Source of the DNA: JACOYH01 sp964469735
GTDB taxonomy: Bacteria > Patescibacteriota > Minisyncoccia > Minisyncoccales > MHMH01
DNA length: 12,773 nt
NCBI GenBank assembly: GCA_964469735.1
Contig: CAYXYS010000012.1
Coordinates: 1-12,773 of the forward strand
Reading direction: 5' to 3'
Shown here: piece after piece, positions 12,106-12,773 of the stretch
How the letters are laid out: each line of letters begins with the position of its first letter
How positions within the stretch are numbered: the stretch's first letter is position 1
Notes under the pieces: generated by a model
What the model was told of the DNA's origin: nothing
The model's input: the letters and a program-made list of their open reading frames with translations, nothing else
Database searches by the model: none
Made by a program: the position numbers and the translations under genes

Positions 12106-12130
12106 AAGACAGGTTTTGCCGCCTGTTTTT
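12106..12130. terminator. Weak hairpin with T run downstream of the amidase
   Basis: AAGACAGG / CCTGTTTT (one G-T pair) around an 8-base loop, with T5 on the plus side. It lies 24 bases beyond the amidase stop, but the better orientation is plus, where no gene ends. It may be a weak terminator or spurious. Otherwise 12077-12153 shows nothing. Confidence 0.3.
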
Positions 12131-12153
12131 CCACATCTTTTCCCCAGTTCAGC

Positions 12154-12773
12154 TTATTCTAATTTTGAATTAAAATACTGCCAGTCAAAATTCCAGGGGT
12201 CGGTTTTTCTTCCCGGGGCAATGTCGCTGTGGCCTAAAATATTTTCGTCAGGGACAAAATAACTTTTTCTCAAGTAATTTACCAGCGAAGCCAAAGATAA
12301 ATATTGGGATTCCGTAGGGCTGTCTTCTTGGGAATTTATAAGCTCGATTCCTATGGAAAAATCATTAACGCCGGTTCGGCCGTCAGGCATTTGGCTTTGG
12401 CCGGCATGATAAGCGACAGCCTCATTGGGCGCGGTTTGGTAAATGGTCCCGTCCCTGTCTATTAGATAGTGAGCAGCTACCTGGTACATTTCATATTCCT
12501 CCAAAACTCCGTCCAGGCTGTAAACGTCTCCCCCCAGGGCGTTGTATACGCTGTGGACGATAATAGTGTCGATTATTCTAGGCGTGTCGGGGATTGAGTA
12601 GCCGAAATCAAGCATCATTTGGTTGATTTCAGGGGCATTCTCTTCTTCCTCCTCCTCCTGCTGGTTTTCTTCTTCGGGCCGCTCTTCGGATTCCCCTATC
12701 GGCTTTTCTGCATCTTCAAATTCTTGTAGCCCTGAAGCTGTTTCTTCTTGCTGTTGCTGGGGCGAGGTTTCTT
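12154..12773 (-). CDS. N-acetylmuramoyl-L-alanine amidase domain protein, 5' end beyond window
   Basis: The frame is open from the right edge: 205 codons and a TAA visible. The last ~154 residues (from the internal Met at 12618) form an Amidase_2/PGRP-type domain that cuts the bond between N-acetylmuramic acid and L-alanine. Counting from that Met, the zinc ligands are His22 (IIVHSVYN), His130 (ILGHSDIAPGRKTDP) and Asp140. AAHYLIDRDGTIYQ and the HAGQS stretch are also typical. Upstream, the same frame continues without a stop through about 51 codons of a Glu/Gln/Pro-rich linker to the edge. The real protein is therefore likely larger, with a signal or membrane anchor outside the window; a start at 12618 would be a false truncation. 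It is a probable cell-wall remodelling enzyme, like the CHAP protein upstream. Confidence 0.9.
   Translation of the reverse strand, partial: ETSPQQQQEETASGLQEFEDAEKPIGESEERPEEENQQEEEEEENAPEINQMMLDFGYSIPDTPRIIDTIIVHSVYNALGGDVYSLDGVLEEYEMYQVAAHYLIDRDGTIYQTAPNEAVAYHAGQSQMPDGRTGVNDFSIGIELINSQEDSPTESQYLSLASLVNYLRKSYFVPDENILGHSDIAPGRKTDPWNFDWQYFNSKLE

Noticed and set aside
1..12773. CRISPR array, tRNA or rRNA genes
   Set aside because: No regularly spaced repeats with unique spacers were seen, and no cloverleaf or rRNA-like stretch was recognised on either strand by eye.

Overview
The window looks like a chromosomal segment of a Candidate Phyla Radiation (Patescibacteria) bacterium, probably Parcubacteria-like. 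This is inferred from gene content. There is a streamlined type IV secretion (T4SS) cluster in the order VirB6/TrbL-like, small hypothetical, PrgI, separate TraC-like protein, VirB4. Next to it are two secreted proteins that begin with the two-helix pilin module common in these bacteria, plus a tiny GIY-YIG nuclease gene, a short TraR/DksA zinc-finger protein and secreted cell-wall hydrolases. TGA is used as an ordinary stop, so the code-25 lineages (Gracilibacteria, SR1) are unlikely.

Layout. Positions 1-4545 (minus strand) form one tightly packed T4SS operon read right to left: membrane channel protein (4545-3166), helical hypothetical (3153-2722), GIY-YIG nuclease (2718-2419), PrgI (2403-1987), TraC-like protein (1987-1355) and VirB4 ATPase (1353 to beyond the left edge). 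Positions 4647-7696 (plus strand) carry two divergent, paralogous T4SS-pilin-domain proteins. One has a large Cys-rich region and a GGE/GGD repeat; the other has beta/gamma-crystallin-like motifs. A bidirectional terminator (7706-7736) separates them from minus-strand genes: an anchored NTF2-like protein (8569-7739), a small membrane protein (9093-8698) and the 16S rRNA dimethyltransferase KsgA (10035-9160). Diverging from ksgA is a membrane-anchored LysM-LysM-CHAP hydrolase (10115-11209), followed by a 28-codon single-helix mini-ORF and a second bidirectional terminator. The right end holds a DksA-like protein (11753-11364), a 400-base non-coding stretch with an inverted-repeat element and a candidate structured RNA, and the C-terminal part of a secreted amidase that runs off the right edge.

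How they fit together. VirB4, TraC-like, PrgI and the VirB6-like protein are the energising and inner-membrane parts of a minimal T4SS or DNA-uptake machine. The pilin-domain proteins are its likely surface parts, and the CHAP and amidase enzymes could open the peptidoglycan for it or act in wall remodelling.

Main discovery. The GIY-YIG gene fills a 311-bp element (2405-2715) with perfect 14-bp terminal inverted repeats, flanked by a perfect 4-bp direct repeat (CATA). The insertion split the start codon region of prgI: the duplicated TATG now gives a start codon to both the nuclease gene and prgI. A second element, 131 bp and non-coding (11735-11865), has the same design: 14-bp perfect terminal repeats also beginning CCCCGT, and a 4-bp flanking repeat (TCCA). 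It overlaps the start of the dksA-like gene. These may be an autonomous-looking and a non-autonomous member of one miniature mobile family. Palindromic repeats inside ksgA add to a picture of small repeats invading coding sequence.
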